A stretch of DNA of 64,000 bases. Origin: Clostridia bacterium (GTDB lineage Bacteria > Bacillota > Clostridia > UBA1212 > UBA1255). The position numbers and the translations under genes are program-made. Shown here one piece after another: positions 1 through 12,237 of this stretch. The notes under the pieces were generated by a model. That model did not search any database. It worked only from the letters and a program-made list of their open reading frames with translations, and was not told the origin of the DNA. Positions within the stretch are counted from its first letter, which is position 1, and every line of letters begins with the position of its first letter. The stretch is from NCBI GenBank assembly GCA_016287565.1, contig JAEFAM010000006.1, positions 1 to 64,000 on the forward strand. The letters are read 5' to 3'.

Positions 1-790
1 CCGAGCTAAATTGCTCGCTGGCGCTCACAACTAAATTCGTCCTGCGGCCGAGCTAAATTCGGCTGCGCCGAGCTAAATTGGATCCTGCGGATCCAGCTAA
101 ATTCCGCTGCGCGGAGTAATGTTCGCACTAACGTGCGAGTGATATTGCGCGCGTTGCGAGCAGGGAACCGCTTCCTTCGCTCGTACCAAGGGATTTGCTC
201 TGTCTCGAAGTGGAAGGCAAGGAAAAAACACCCATGATTTACTGCTTACCCCCGGATCCTTGGGCGTTTAAAAAGAAGCGGCGCTGTCTCTTAAGCCGCG
301 AAAAGCAAGAAACGCCCATATTTTGCCGTTTGTCTCGATTTTCTGGGCGTTTTGGAAGAAGCGGCGCTGCCTCTGAAGCCGCAAATGAGCGAGAAACGCC
401 CAGATTTTGCCCCTTTACCCGGATTTCTTGGCGTTTGGAAGGAGGTTGCACCGCCCGACAATAAAAAATGAGCAAGAAACGCCCGGATTTTGCCCCTTGA
501 CCCGGATTTCTTGGCGTTTGAGAAGAAGCGGCGCTGCCTGACAGCTTAAAATGAGCGAGAAATCAAATCCACCTTCGCTCATCCGCAGGACGAATTTAGC
601 TGAAAGCCATCGGCTTTCAATTTAGCTGCCGCAAAGCGGCAATTTCGCTCACCCGCAGGGTGAATTCAGCTGATCGAAGGTCAATATCGCTCACCCGCAG
701 GGTGAATTTAGCTGAATCCTGAAAAAAAGACAAACCATCAGGATTCAATATCACTCCGCGCAGCAGAATCTCACTCCCCCCTGGCACAAA
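1..790. repeat. Composite hairpin-mosaic repeat, copy 1
   Basis: No gene is supported in the first 900 bases. Positions 1-180 are a chain of short GC-rich inverted repeats separated by the linker AGCTAAATT or variants such as GTGATATT. Positions ~222-560 hold four diverged ~80-bp units, each with AAACGCC and GGCGTTT arms about 30 bases apart and the phrase GCGCTGCC. Positions ~590-790 are again small hairpins, but the linkers are reversed (AATTTAGCT, AATATCACT). The whole is therefore roughly palindromic around the central units. The same plan, with the core in opposite orientation, recurs at 41600-43030. ORFs running through it follow the repeat periodicity and are not credible genes. Confidence 0.8.
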
Positions 791-801
791 GCTCTTCGTC
801 C

Positions 802-830
802 TTGACAAATCCGGCCGCGGCAGATAGAAT
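802..830 (+). promoter_or_regulatory. Predicted sigma-A promoter for the GH99-like lipoprotein
   Basis: TTGACA at 802-807 is followed after 17 bases by TAGAAT at 825-830. It lies just beyond the repeat array and about 95 bases before the start codon at 927. Confidence 0.65.
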
Positions 831-926
831 TAACAGCGGACCTTAGCGTAAACTGAGAGACAGGCAGAAAATCCCGGAACTCGAAAAAACAAGCCGGGAA
901 TTTCATGAAAGGGGAACGCGAATCCT

Positions 927-2831
927 ATGAAACGAATAATTGTATTGACGCTGGTGGCGGTAATGATGCTGACTGCCGCATGGGGATGCTCCGTGGACAA
1001 GGGCGGCGACAACAACAAGGCGACCGCAGAGCCCGCAGAAGAGGTCATCTGGAGATACTCCGGACCGTACTCCGACGTTGACGGAGCGTATTACGCCGTC
1101 GACGATCTGGGGCGCGTTGTCACCACGGATGCCGAAGCGGGACAGCTCAGAGACAGGAAAGTGGGTATTTTCTACTTCCTGTGGCAGGGTCAGCACGGCA
1201 CCGACGGACCTTACGATAACTACAAGACCGTGCTCAACGATCCCGACGCCATAAAGTCTGAAAAGAACTGGGTCAAGGCGGGAGGCGGCGGCGTTGGCGC
1301 GCACCACTTCTGGGGCGAACCCATGTTCGGTTATTACACTTCCAACGACGCCTGGGTAATGCGCAAACATTGCCAGATGCTCACCGACGCGGGAGTCGAT
1401 TTCATATTCTTCGACACCACCAACGCGGTGGATTACACCAACTCGGCCCGCAAGCTGATCGAAGTGTGGTACGAGTATCTCGAAGCAGGCTACGACGTTC
1501 CCAAGCTTGCCTACTACACCAACTCTTCTTCCGGCAACACCATCAACACCATCTATAAAAACATTTACACCAACAAGAAACTGAACGAAAAATACCCGCG
1601 GCTCAGCGAACTGTTCTTCGAATGGGACGGCAAGCCCATGATCATCGGCGATCCCGACGATCGGGCCCTTTCCCAGGAGTGCAAAGATTACTTCCGCATC
1701 AAACATACCGTATGGCCCAACGACGTCAGATACGACGACGGATTCCCCTGGATGGAATTCGGACGCAATATGACCGACGAGGCCGTGTACGGGCTTGACG
1801 GACGCAAGGAAGTGGTCAACGTATCCATTGCCCAGCACGACGCCACCTGCACCATGTCGCTGACCGCCTGGTACGGCGCCAACGACCGCACCAGAAGCTG
1901 GCACAACGGCTCCAACGACACTTCCGAAGGCGCCATCAACTACGCGTACAACTTCTCGGAGCAGTGGGAATGGGCCATCAGCGTTGACCCCGAAATGGTC
2001 TCCGTTACCGGCTGGAACGAGTGGGTAGCCCAGCGCCAGCCTGCTCAGAAAAAGCACCCCATCATCTTCGTGGACTGCGCGGATCCCAACACTTCGAGAG
2101 ACGCGGAGCCCGTGAACGGACTGTTCGGGGACAACTATTATATGCGCCTCATCCACTACATCCGCCTCTACAAAGGCATCAAGAACAGGGTCAACGTAGG
2201 CGAGAACGTCACCATCGATATCAACGGCAGCTTCGACCAGTGGGATAACGCGGCCATCACCGCAAAATATACCGACTACGCCAATGACACGGTAAAGAGA
2301 AGCACCAAAGGCTTCGGAAACATCAAATACGTCGACGAGACCGGCCGCAACGACTTCGTGTCCATCAAGATGGCCAGAGATACCGAAAAGCTGTACTTCT
2401 ACGCGCAGACTGCCGCGGACATCACCGATCCCTCCGACGACAACTGGATGACGTTGTTCATTGCCAGCGGCGTGGAGGGCAATCCTGTCTGGGCGCAGCT
2501 CTTCGACTACGCGGTGAACCTGGTGAAGCCCAACGGCAACGAAGTGGTCATCTCCAAATTCAACGGCGACGGCACCTGGTCCGAGGCCGGCAAGGGCACT
2601 ATGAAGGTCGAGGGCAACAAGATCATGATCGAAGTTTCCCGCGACGTTCTGGGCATCCCGGACAACGACGGCAAGACCGTGCTGGACGTTAAGTTCAAAT
2701 GGGCTGACAATTACCAGTATGACGAAGAAGGCAAGCTTGACGTGTTCTCCTTCTACAAGAACGGCGACGCGGCTCCTCTCGGCAGGATGGCGTACCTCTT
2801 CTCCGAGAAGCCCAACACCAAAGACGAATGA
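927..2831 (+). CDS. Lipoprotein with GH99-like glycosidase domain and CBM9-like tail
   Basis: This 634-residue protein begins with a lipoprotein signal peptide whose lipobox Cys is residue 21 (AAWGC), so it is probably anchored outside the cell membrane. Residues ~75-400 resemble the GH99/GH71-like TIM-barrel group (also called WbsX-like): an early segment GIFYFLWQGQHG, a central DFIFFDTTN strand and a GWNEW motif near 362, typical of these putative endo-acting mannan or alpha-glycan enzymes. Residues ~470-634 (DNWMTLFI, VSRDVLGIP) look like a CBM9-type carbohydrate-binding domain. The AAAGGGG ahead of the ATG is a plausible ribosome site. It stands alone behind its own promoter. Substrate is unknown; family assignment is by motif memory and could shift to another GH99-like subfamily. 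Confidence 0.65.
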   Translation: MKRIIVLTLVAVMMLTAAWGCSVDKGGDNNKATAEPAEEVIWRYSGPYSDVDGAYYAVDDLGRVVTTDAEAGQLRDRKVGIFYFLWQGQHGTDGPYDNYKTVLNDPDAIKSEKNWVKAGGGGVGAHHFWGEPMFGYYTSNDAWVMRKHCQMLTDAGVDFIFFDTTNAVDYTNSARKLIEVWYEYLEAGYDVPKLAYYTNSSSGNTINTIYKNIYTNKKLNEKYPRLSELFFEWDGKPMIIGDPDDRALSQECKDYFRIKHTVWPNDVRYDDGFPWMEFGRNMTDEAVYGLDGRKEVVNVSIAQHDATCTMSLTAWYGANDRTRSWHNGSNDTSEGAINYAYNFSEQWEWAISVDPEMVSVTGWNEWVAQRQPAQKKHPIIFVDCADPNTSRDAEPVNGLFGDNYYMRLIHYIRLYKGIKNRVNVGENVTIDINGSFDQWDNAAITAKYTDYANDTVKRSTKGFGNIKYVDETGRNDFVSIKMARDTEKLYFYAQTAADITDPSDDNWMTLFIASGVEGNPVWAQLFDYAVNLVKPNGNEVVISKFNGDGTWSEAGKGTMKVEGNKIMIEVSRDVLGIPDNDGKTVLDVKFKWADNYQYDEEGKLDVFSFYKNGDAAPLGRMAYLFSEKPNTKDE

Positions 2832-2994
2832 TCCTCGCTTTCTGAAAGGACGCGAGGCGGCGCACGCTGACAACAAAGCAGACTTATAACGAAATGACGG
2901 TCATTGGCCCGGCTCGACGCCGCGGGCAAGGCCGTCATTCGGCTTTACTTAAGGATCGGGCAGCACGGCGGACGGGCGGCCCCGGACCACGGTT

Positions 2995-4542
2995 ATGATC
3001 GAGATCAACGCTTTTTATTACGAAAACGAATACTACCTTTACCCCGGCGACGTGAACGACGTCGACGGGCTCAGGACCTACGTACGGAAACTGCGGGGCA
3101 GCGGGGGGCAATTGCACGTGCGGCGCCTGGGGCGCGAGCGGTCCCTGCCTCCATATTTCGCTGACAATTCCATCTCCGACAGCGTGATCGACGAGATCGA
3201 CCTCCGGTTCGTGTTCCCGGTCCGCGTCTTCCTTATGCCCCGGGACGAGTACGACAGGAACCTCAGGGAACGGATCGAGAACCAGTGTAGGCATTGCCAC
3301 AGATACACTGGAGATCCGGCGCGGCTGGAAGATTACTACTACGAAACGATGCTCTTCGAGGATTGCCACGACAAACTGAACAAGAAGCAGTTCGATTCCA
3401 CCGGATCCCTTAAAACGGGGTACGAGCCGGTATTCTCCGTCGACGACTTCTGGAACGATTTCGGCCTCAGATCCAGGGACCTGAAGGAAGCCATGGACAA
3501 CTGCGACACTAAAGGGGCAACGAAGATCGTTTCGGACATACTGAACTCCTGCGGCTTTTCGGAATACCTTTTTCCCGCGCTGTCGAAATACAGCTACGTG
3601 GACGGGAAGGGCAACAGGATCAAGCGGTACATACTCATATTGACCGGCGGCGGATTCCTTTCCGCGAACCTTGTTGCCGAATATTTCGTGAAAGAGATGC
3701 CGGAAAAGCTGAAAAAAGACTGGGACGTGTATCCCTACGTTGTCCGCGGCCTTTCAGGGTACTGGCCCATAGTTTCCGAACTGGACGTGGCTTCGAGGCC
3801 TCCTATGATGCGGGCAACCTACCTGGAGCAGCAGGACAGTTTCCAGGTGTTCGTGTTCGCGGAATGGGACCAGGAAAAGCTGGAACAGCTGGCGCCCGAG
3901 ACGCTGCCGGAAGATTTCGAGTTTTCCGAAGAAGAAGTGCCCGGCATAGTGTTCTGCGCCAATTACCTCTACATAGCCAGCATAATAGGCGAGGACCGCC
4001 TGAGGGGCGCCTGCCTGGAACTGACGATGTTCCCAGCGTCGGAGCTGGTATACGACGGCAACACCGTGACCACCGAGGAGTTCGACCGTCTGATAGACCT
4101 TCAGATCAGGGACAAATCGAAGCTGCTGCCGGACAAGAGCGCCAAGACCCTGGAGCTGGAGGGCGTGGCTGAGCTCAGGAACGTGTCCTTCGTGGAGACA
4201 CAGTGCGACCAGTTGACCTTCGACCTCCTGCTGGGGGGCGACAGCGTGCTGTCCTATATGTGGGAGAGAGATATCGCCACCGGAGTGCTGAGGCTGGACA
4301 CGGTGCCCGAGGGGTATATGCTGGACTATATCAGGAACAAATTGACCGCCATGCTGGAAGCTCCGGGGAGCGCTCAGTTTTTCGGATTCAGCTACGGGGA
4401 AGACGGCGTCTATTTAGACTGCCTCGTGTGGGACCGGTTCGACACCAAACGGGCGCTCAGGAGCATTGCCCCCATACTGAGGCCCTTCGGAGGCACGTTC
4501 ACGCTAACGATGGGGAGCGAGTCGGAAGAAATGCGGCTGTAG
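2995..4542 (+). CDS. Hypothetical protein, 515 aa, cytoplasmic
   Basis: I do not recognise this protein. It has no signal peptide or membrane segment and is rich in acidic and aromatic residues. A CxxC-type pair followed by His (CRHCHRY, around residues 97-103) could bind metal. A glycine-rich segment ILTGGGFLSANLVAEYF near 218 suggests a nucleotide-like loop but matches no motif I can name. The ATG at 2995 has no clear Shine-Dalgarno sequence. The 163-base gap after the glycosidase contains only a weak CTCGC/GCGAG inverted repeat, so read-through from the upstream gene is possible. Codon use matches the surrounding GC-rich genes, so recent transfer is not indicated. Confidence 0.6.
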   Translation: MIEINAFYYENEYYLYPGDVNDVDGLRTYVRKLRGSGGQLHVRRLGRERSLPPYFADNSISDSVIDEIDLRFVFPVRVFLMPRDEYDRNLRERIENQCRHCHRYTGDPARLEDYYYETMLFEDCHDKLNKKQFDSTGSLKTGYEPVFSVDDFWNDFGLRSRDLKEAMDNCDTKGATKIVSDILNSCGFSEYLFPALSKYSYVDGKGNRIKRYILILTGGGFLSANLVAEYFVKEMPEKLKKDWDVYPYVVRGLSGYWPIVSELDVASRPPMMRATYLEQQDSFQVFVFAEWDQEKLEQLAPETLPEDFEFSEEEVPGIVFCANYLYIASIIGEDRLRGACLELTMFPASELVYDGNTVTTEEFDRLIDLQIRDKSKLLPDKSAKTLELEGVAELRNVSFVETQCDQLTFDLLLGGDSVLSYMWERDIATGVLRLDTVPEGYMLDYIRNKLTAMLEAPGSAQFFGFSYGEDGVYLDCLVWDRFDTKRALRSIAPILRPFGGTFTLTMGSESEEMRL

Positions 4543-4552
4543 ACGTGGCGTC

Positions 4553-4795
4553 ACTCGCTGCGGCCTGACAGACTCAGACCCGCCCCATTCGCTGCGGCCT
4601 GACAGGCACAGACCCGGCTCAGGCTCGGCACAGCGCCGGCCCATTCGCTGCGGCCTGACAGGCTCAGAATCGCCAGGCACAGAGCCGCCCCATTCGCTGC
4701 GGCCTGACAGGCTCAGAATCGCCAGGCACAGAGCCACCCCATTCGCTGCGGCCTGACAGGCACAGACCCGGCTCAGGCCCGGCACAGCACCGGCA
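4553..4795. repeat. GC-rich tandem repeat, ~5 copies of ~50 bp
   Basis: The phrase TTCGCTGCGGCCTGACAG recurs about five times at ~49-54 base spacing directly behind the 515-residue gene. The variable part between copies includes CTCAGAATCGCCAGGCACAG. Reverse ORFs through it simply repeat the unit. No gene is supported between 4543 and 5627. Confidence 0.8.
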
Positions 4796-4951
4796 TAACC
4801 CCTGAACAGGCCGGGCCGCGGTTTCGGCGAGCGCCGAAAAGCAATTTGGGCAAAAACCGGCACGGACCCGTACCTTACTCACGTTGAAAAACAGGCTCAG
4901 GCGCCGTCATTGCCATTTTGTTGCCCATTTCGGACGTTCAAAAAAGGGGGA

Positions 4952-4990
4952 GTTAAGTAAAATGGCCTGATTTTTACGATTTTACTTAAC
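4952..4990. repeat. 12-bp perfect inverted repeat (hairpin 1)
   Basis: GTTAAGTAAAAT at 4952-4963 pairs perfectly with ATTTTACTTAAC at 4979-4990 across a 15-base loop. A near copy lies at 5214-5252. Confidence 0.85.
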
Positions 4991-5213
4991 ATTGTCGCTC
5001 ATTTTACCCGTCAGGCGCTGTCTTCGATCCAAAACCGTCCATCATTTTGGACAGGACAGGGGCGCCTGTCGGTTAATGATCGAACGGCAGACACAAGACC
5101 TTCTCAAAATTGCGATTTAAATAAACAGAATGACAATATTCATAAAACCACGCTGCCAATCCCAAATTAACACTGAAATCAAATGGGCGATATTGACGAA
5201 CAGGCAGAGCAGA

Positions 5214-5252
5214 GTTAAGTAAAAGCATGGAAAAACACGTTTTTTACTTAAC
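5214..5252. repeat. 11-bp perfect inverted repeat (hairpin 2)
   Basis: GTTAAGTAAAA at 5214-5224 pairs with TTTTACTTAAC at 5242-5252 across 17 bases. It is the same arm sequence as hairpin 1, about 260 bases away, with an unrelated loop. The 220 bases between them are AT-richer and show no gene. Confidence 0.85.
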
Positions 5253-5268
5253 TTTAAATTTTACAAAA

Positions 5269-5484
5269 TGCGGTTACAGAGACGGGCAGCTCAAATGCGA
5301 AAACAGAGCCCGGTGGCTTGAATGCGGTTACAGAGACGGGCAGCTCAAATGCGAAAACAGAGCCCGGTGGCTTGAATGCGGTTACAGAGCAGGGCAGCCC
5401 AAATGCGAAAACAGAGCCCGGTGGCTTGAATGCGGTTACAGAGCAGGGCAGCCCAAATGCTAAAACAGAGTCCGGTGGCTTTAA
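5269..5484. repeat. Four tandem 54-bp repeats
   Basis: Copies start at 5269, 5323, 5377 and 5431 and are nearly identical (TGCGGTTACAGAG...GGTGGCTTGAA). Because 54 is a multiple of three, frames stay open across the array, but the unit is wholly repeated without spacers, so it is neither a CRISPR nor a convincing gene. Confidence 0.9.
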
Positions 5485-5563
5485 TGCGAAAACAGAGCCC
5501 GGATCATCTGCGGTACCGGCATATCTTCACGGAAAGAAGAAACAGCTTTGCGCTCTTATAACC

Positions 5564-5593
5564 TTGAAAAACACCCCCGCCGTATGTTATACT
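5564..5593 (+). promoter_or_regulatory. Predicted promoter of the secA operon
   Basis: TTGAAA at 5564-5569 and TATACT at 5588-5593 are separated by 18 bases, 35 bases before the first gene of the forward operon. Confidence 0.55.
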
Positions 5594-5627
5594 AAAATTT
5601 GAGGTAAAAGGCCTCCGGAGGGATCAT

Positions 5628-6257
5628 ATGAAAGATTGGGTAAAAAAGCTAAAAGAGTTTATCGTCCCGGGAAGCTGCGAAACAGACGGCGAAAAGCAGT
5701 CTGAACGCGCCGAAACCCCCACGGGGCGTAATTCCGTGCGCTCCGGCTCCTACTTCGCCGGCGCCAGAAAGAGCAGACATCCTCTCGGATATACGGATAA
5801 ACAGGTCAAGACCTGGTCGCTCCTTACTCTGGCCGTAGTGCTTATCGACCTGATCGCCTTTGGATTCCTTGCCTCCAAACTCCTTTTCGGGCTCACCGAA
5901 AAGATCTGCTACGCCTTTAAAATGGACGGCCTCTCCTACGTAAGCCACAGCTTTCTGCAGGTAGAGATAATGATCGCCTATGCCGTTGACTTCATCATCG
6001 GCGGCGCCCTTATTTGGCTGACGCTCAGCATTGCCGGGACCTTCGCCGAAGAAGCGTTCCTGAAACTGAAGCGCAAGCACATACTGGCGATCGTGGCGAT
6101 ATTTGCCGCCGTTTTCCTGATCCTCACCATTATCAGCGCCATTGCCGGAAACAGGTATGACTCGTACAACACCTACCGCTTCATGGCGCCCCTGATGTGC
6201 TACGCGGGAGGCTGCGCTTTCCTGGGCCTTTCGCTGCTGAGGTTCGAGATAAAATAA
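5628..6257 (+). CDS. Four-TM membrane protein, unknown function
   Basis: This 209-residue protein has a charged cytoplasmic N-terminus of about 60 residues, then four hydrophobic segments at ~62-88, ~109-138, ~151-174 and ~184-204. The loop EEAFLKLKRKH between segments two and three is basic. I recognise no family. A strong GGAGGG ribosome site precedes the ATG. It is the first gene of a run that continues with the GT-C-like protein 27 bases downstream, then SecA. Confidence 0.7.
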   Translation: MKDWVKKLKEFIVPGSCETDGEKQSERAETPTGRNSVRSGSYFAGARKSRHPLGYTDKQVKTWSLLTLAVVLIDLIAFGFLASKLLFGLTEKICYAFKMDGLSYVSHSFLQVEIMIAYAVDFIIGGALIWLTLSIAGTFAEEAFLKLKRKHILAIVAIFAAVFLILTIISAIAGNRYDSYNTYRFMAPLMCYAGGCAFLGLSLLRFEIK

Positions 6258-6284
6258 ACTAAATTGACCGGATGAGGAATCGAA

Positions 6285-8270
6285 ATGCTGGGAGCACTGG
6301 TATTCACAATATATCTTGTACTCGGAATAATGATGGCCGCCTGCCTGTTGCCGGAGAAGCGGCCTATGGTGCGTTTATGGGCCGGAGGCGTCATGGGTAT
6401 GATCGCCTTTATGTGGTCCAACGTGCCTTTTTCTTTTATATTCGGCTTCACCGTCGCCTCTCACCTGTGCGGCCTGGCGTTCACGGTGCTGCTGACTTTC
6501 GCACTGTACTTCTACCGCTGTAAAAAAGACGGCGTGACGCTGGCTCCCACCAGGGACTGGGCCAGGAAACTGTTCGGAGACTTTTCCGGCTTCGTGAAGG
6601 ACGACGGAAGGCTCATGCTGCTCGTATTGCCCTTTATGATCTTCGGCATCGTCTGCCTCCTGAACCACTCGTTTTACGACGTCAACGGCACGTACTACAC
6701 CGGCCAGTGCACCTACGGCGACATGAATTTCCACCTGGGGATCATCACCAGCCTTAAAGAGCAGGGCACGTTCCCGCCTGACTACAGCATCTGCCCGGGC
6801 AATCAGCTTGACTATTATTTCCTCTGCGACTCCGTGTCCTCCTCGCTCTACCTGCTGGGCATGGGCCTCCGGGCCGCCTACGTGCTCCCCATGATATTCG
6901 GCTTCCTGTTCGTGTTCATGGGCTTCTGGTTCGTTGCCGAAGCGGTGCTCAAATCGTTCCCGAAAGCTTCCGTGGCTTTCCTGCTGTTCTTCCTGAACGG
7001 CGGCTTCGGCACCTTCTATTTCCTGGACAACCTCCGGAAGGATCCGGGCAATTTCACTCAGATATTCACGGAGTACTACCACACTCCCACCAACTTCGTC
7101 AATTCCCAGGGAGGCACCACCAACATCTGCTGGACCAACACGGTGGTGGATATGATGTTGCCACAGCGGGCAACGCTGTTCGGGTGGATGGTATTGTTCC
7201 TTGCCATCTTCCTCCTCTACAACTCTGTGTTCGAGGGCAGGGAAGAGCCGAAAGAGCGCCACTTTATTGCCGCCGGCGTCATTGCCGGACTGCTCCCGAT
7301 GGTCCAGACGTATTCGTACTTCACGATCGGCCTCGTTGCCATCGCCTGGCTCGTTTACTCCTGCATCCGGGACAAGTTCCGCTGGCCGATCTTACGGTCC
7401 TGGCTCTGCTTCGGCATACCCGCATTGGCCTTGTCCATACCCCAGCTTAAGATATGGATCTTCGGCGCCGTGGGAGGAGAGAGTTTCATAAGCATCGCGT
7501 TCAACGCGTATAACGAATCGGACAACTGGCTCTGGTTCTGGGTGAAGAACGTGGGGCTGGTGTTTATACTGCTGCTGCCTGCCTTCATCAGCGCGTCGAA
7601 GAAGCTGAAACTGATGTACAGCGCCGGGCTGCTCATATTCGTCGTCACGGAATTCGTCAAGTTCCAGACCTTCGCCTACGACAACAACAAGCTGTACCTT
7701 ATGTGGTACGCTTTCTCCACGCTGATCGTTGCCGAACTGCTGGTCAACTGCTACAAGAAGTTGGAAGGGATCAGGGGCCGCTCCGTTATTGCCGTGATAT
7801 TGCTGATCATTGCTACGAATGCCGCCGTATTGACCATGGGCAGAGAGATATATTCAGGCTTCCGCCCCCAGTCCTACTCACTGTACGACGCCAAAGCGGT
7901 AAGGGCCGCCGCATTCGTGGAGGACAACACCCCTGCGGATTCAATGTTCATCTGCTATAACAACCACAACAACGCCATTGCCTGCCTGACGGGGCGCAAC
8001 ATATTCGTGGGTTCGGGCACCTTCCTCTACTCTCACGACGTGGGATACGCGGACAGGCAGAGCGCGTTGACCTCCATATTCAACGACCGCGACGCGTTCG
8101 AGCGCTACAAAGAAGAATACGGATTCGATTACGCATATATTTCAGAATACGAGCGCAACAACCTTAACAAGGGCGACTTTATAGAGGATTACCTCGAGGA
8201 GACCTACACGCTGGTGTATAACAGCGACGGTATCAAGATATTCGACCTGAACAGGCCCCTGGCCGGATGA
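6285..8270 (+). CDS. Large polytopic membrane protein, GT-C/DUF2298-like
   Basis: The 661-residue product has roughly a dozen membrane segments. The first large extracytoplasmic part contains GDMNFHLGIITSLKEQGTFP followed by a Tyr-rich LDYYF motif, the arrangement seen in GT-C glycosyltransferase-like proteins of the DUF2298/PMT type, where an acidic residue in the first loop binds a lipid-linked sugar. The soluble C-terminus (residues ~540-660, with SMFICYNN and YAYISEYERN) resembles the periplasmic tail of such enzymes. Likely role: transfer of a sugar from a polyprenyl phosphate donor outside the membrane. No acceptor can be inferred from the neighbours. Start is ATG 6285, 27 bases behind the previous gene. 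Confidence 0.55.
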   Translation: MLGALVFTIYLVLGIMMAACLLPEKRPMVRLWAGGVMGMIAFMWSNVPFSFIFGFTVASHLCGLAFTVLLTFALYFYRCKKDGVTLAPTRDWARKLFGDFSGFVKDDGRLMLLVLPFMIFGIVCLLNHSFYDVNGTYYTGQCTYGDMNFHLGIITSLKEQGTFPPDYSICPGNQLDYYFLCDSVSSSLYLLGMGLRAAYVLPMIFGFLFVFMGFWFVAEAVLKSFPKASVAFLLFFLNGGFGTFYFLDNLRKDPGNFTQIFTEYYHTPTNFVNSQGGTTNICWTNTVVDMMLPQRATLFGWMVLFLAIFLLYNSVFEGREEPKERHFIAAGVIAGLLPMVQTYSYFTIGLVAIAWLVYSCIRDKFRWPILRSWLCFGIPALALSIPQLKIWIFGAVGGESFISIAFNAYNESDNWLWFWVKNVGLVFILLLPAFISASKKLKLMYSAGLLIFVVTEFVKFQTFAYDNNKLYLMWYAFSTLIVAELLVNCYKKLEGIRGRSVIAVILLIIATNAAVLTMGREIYSGFRPQSYSLYDAKAVRAAAFVEDNTPADSMFICYNNHNNAIACLTGRNIFVGSGTFLYSHDVGYADRQSALTSIFNDRDAFERYKEEYGFDYAYISEYERNNLNKGDFIEDYLEETYTLVYNSDGIKIFDLNRPLAG

Positions 8271-8314
8271 GCGGCGGGACTGCAGGCAGGCAATAGATTT
8301 TAGAGGATTTCGAA

Positions 8315-11140
<2,826 letters not shown>

Positions 11141-11181
11141 AAACGGGCGGCCGATGACCGCACCGGAACGGAAGCAAAGAG

Positions 11182-12009
11182 ATGGCAACGCTGAAAGAAG
11201 AGGCCGCGGGGTTCGATCCCGTTGACCTGGCGAAACTTAAAGAAACGCAGAACGTGACCGACGCCATGAGAGCGGCGTGCGGCCTGTATAACTCTGCGCT
11301 CAGCGATATTGCCGCGGGCAGCTATTCCTCCGCCAGGAGCAGCCTCCGGAAGGCAACGGTGCTTTGCCCCGAGTTCAACTACGCCGTGATCCTGTACGGC
11401 ATCTGCACCTTCTGTGCCGGTGACCGCACCGGGGCAATGCGCATCTTCAACTCCGTCAGATCCCCAAAGGAGCGTTCCCGGGCAATGCGCATATACGACC
11501 GACTGGTGGACGAGGAACTGTCTGTTTCCGCCGCGGAGATCAGCGGCGCCAGGCTCAGAAAGTCTATCGAGACGTTCAGCGACGGCCACGTTGACAGCGT
11601 GTACCGGAAAAAGCCCGAGCGCGAATACGAGGAAGAAGTGATCACCCAGCCCCAGAGCCTGTTCATAGACGGTGAAGCCGGCGGCTCCTCCACCACCGTT
11701 AGAGTCTCCACCGGCAGCTGGACCGGGCGCTCCGACAACGCCCCCGACGGCCCCGATCCCGTGCCTGCCCGCAAAAAGGCCGTGGTCACCGTGCGCCAGA
11801 TCCCCGAGATGGAAGTGGAGCAGTCGAAGAAAAAGCGCGTCCTCAGCGGCAATCTCCTGGTGATCGTCATCATCGTTCTCCTGATCGCGCTGCTGATCAG
11901 CGTCATCGGCTGGGTGGCCGAAAGCGCCCGCCGCAGGACCGCCGAACGTCAGCCCGGAACGGCAACGTTCGAGTACGCGCAGACCCGGCAAGAAGACCGC
12001 TTTATCTAA
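11182..12009 (+). CDS. TPR-like protein with C-terminal membrane anchor
   Basis: Residues ~30-110 of this 275-residue protein look like paired helices of tetratricopeptide type (LYNSALSDIAAGSYSSAR, ATVLCPEFNYAVILYGICTF). A low-complexity Ser/Gly/Pro middle section follows, and then one hydrophobic helix at ~223-246 (LLVIVIIVLLIALLISVIGW) with a short basic outside or inside tail. A scaffold role at the membrane next to SecA is possible but is only inference. No catalytic motif is seen. It is the last gene before the tRNA promoter. Confidence 0.65.
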   Translation: MATLKEEAAGFDPVDLAKLKETQNVTDAMRAACGLYNSALSDIAAGSYSSARSSLRKATVLCPEFNYAVILYGICTFCAGDRTGAMRIFNSVRSPKERSRAMRIYDRLVDEELSVSAAEISGARLRKSIETFSDGHVDSVYRKKPEREYEEEVITQPQSLFIDGEAGGSSTTVRVSTGSWTGRSDNAPDGPDPVPARKKAVVTVRQIPEMEVEQSKKKRVLSGNLLVIVIIVLLIALLISVIGWVAESARRRTAERQPGTATFEYAQTRQEDRFI

Positions 12010-12034
12010 AGTAAAATAAATGCGCATTTTGTTG

Positions 12035-12063
12035 TTGACAGGACAATTTCCGGGTGGTATAAT
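12035..12063 (+). promoter_or_regulatory. Promoter of tRNA-Lys
   Basis: A near-consensus promoter: TTGACA at 12035-12040, 17-base spacer, TATAAT at 12058-12063. The tRNA begins 27 bases after the -10 box. Confidence 0.85.
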
Positions 12064-12089
12064 GCGTCCTGCGCTTCACGAAAGCGTAT

Positions 12090-12162
<73 letters not shown>

Positions 12163-12170
12163 CGTCCAAG

Positions 12171-12195
12171 GCAGACCGAAAGGTCTGCTTTTTTT
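12171..12195 (+). terminator. Rho-independent terminator of tRNA-Lys
   Basis: GCAGACC-GAAA-GGTCTGC followed by seven T residues, nine bases behind the tRNA. Confidence 0.9.
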
Positions 12196-12237
12196 ATTTC
12201 ATAAGGCAGACCTGCAGGCCTGCAGAAAAAAGGTGCG

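Noticed and set aside
195-475. Frames on both strands over the core units at the window start
   Set aside because: Same reason: repeat DNA without ribosome sites.
903-2876. 657-codon open frame antisense to the GH99-like gene
   Set aside because: It is the reverse reading of a GC-rich gene with a signal peptide, GWNEW motif, promoter and ribosome site on the other strand. It shows no domain or start signal of its own.
4504-4863. Reverse frame over the GC-rich tandem repeat
   Set aside because: The peptide simply repeats the ~50-bp unit.
5269-5484. Possible CRISPR array
   Set aside because: The four 54-bp units are identical throughout with no variable spacers, and there are no cas genes.
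5227-5602. Two overlapping frames across the 54-bp repeats
   Set aside because: They exist only because the repeat length is a multiple of three; the peptides are pure repeat.
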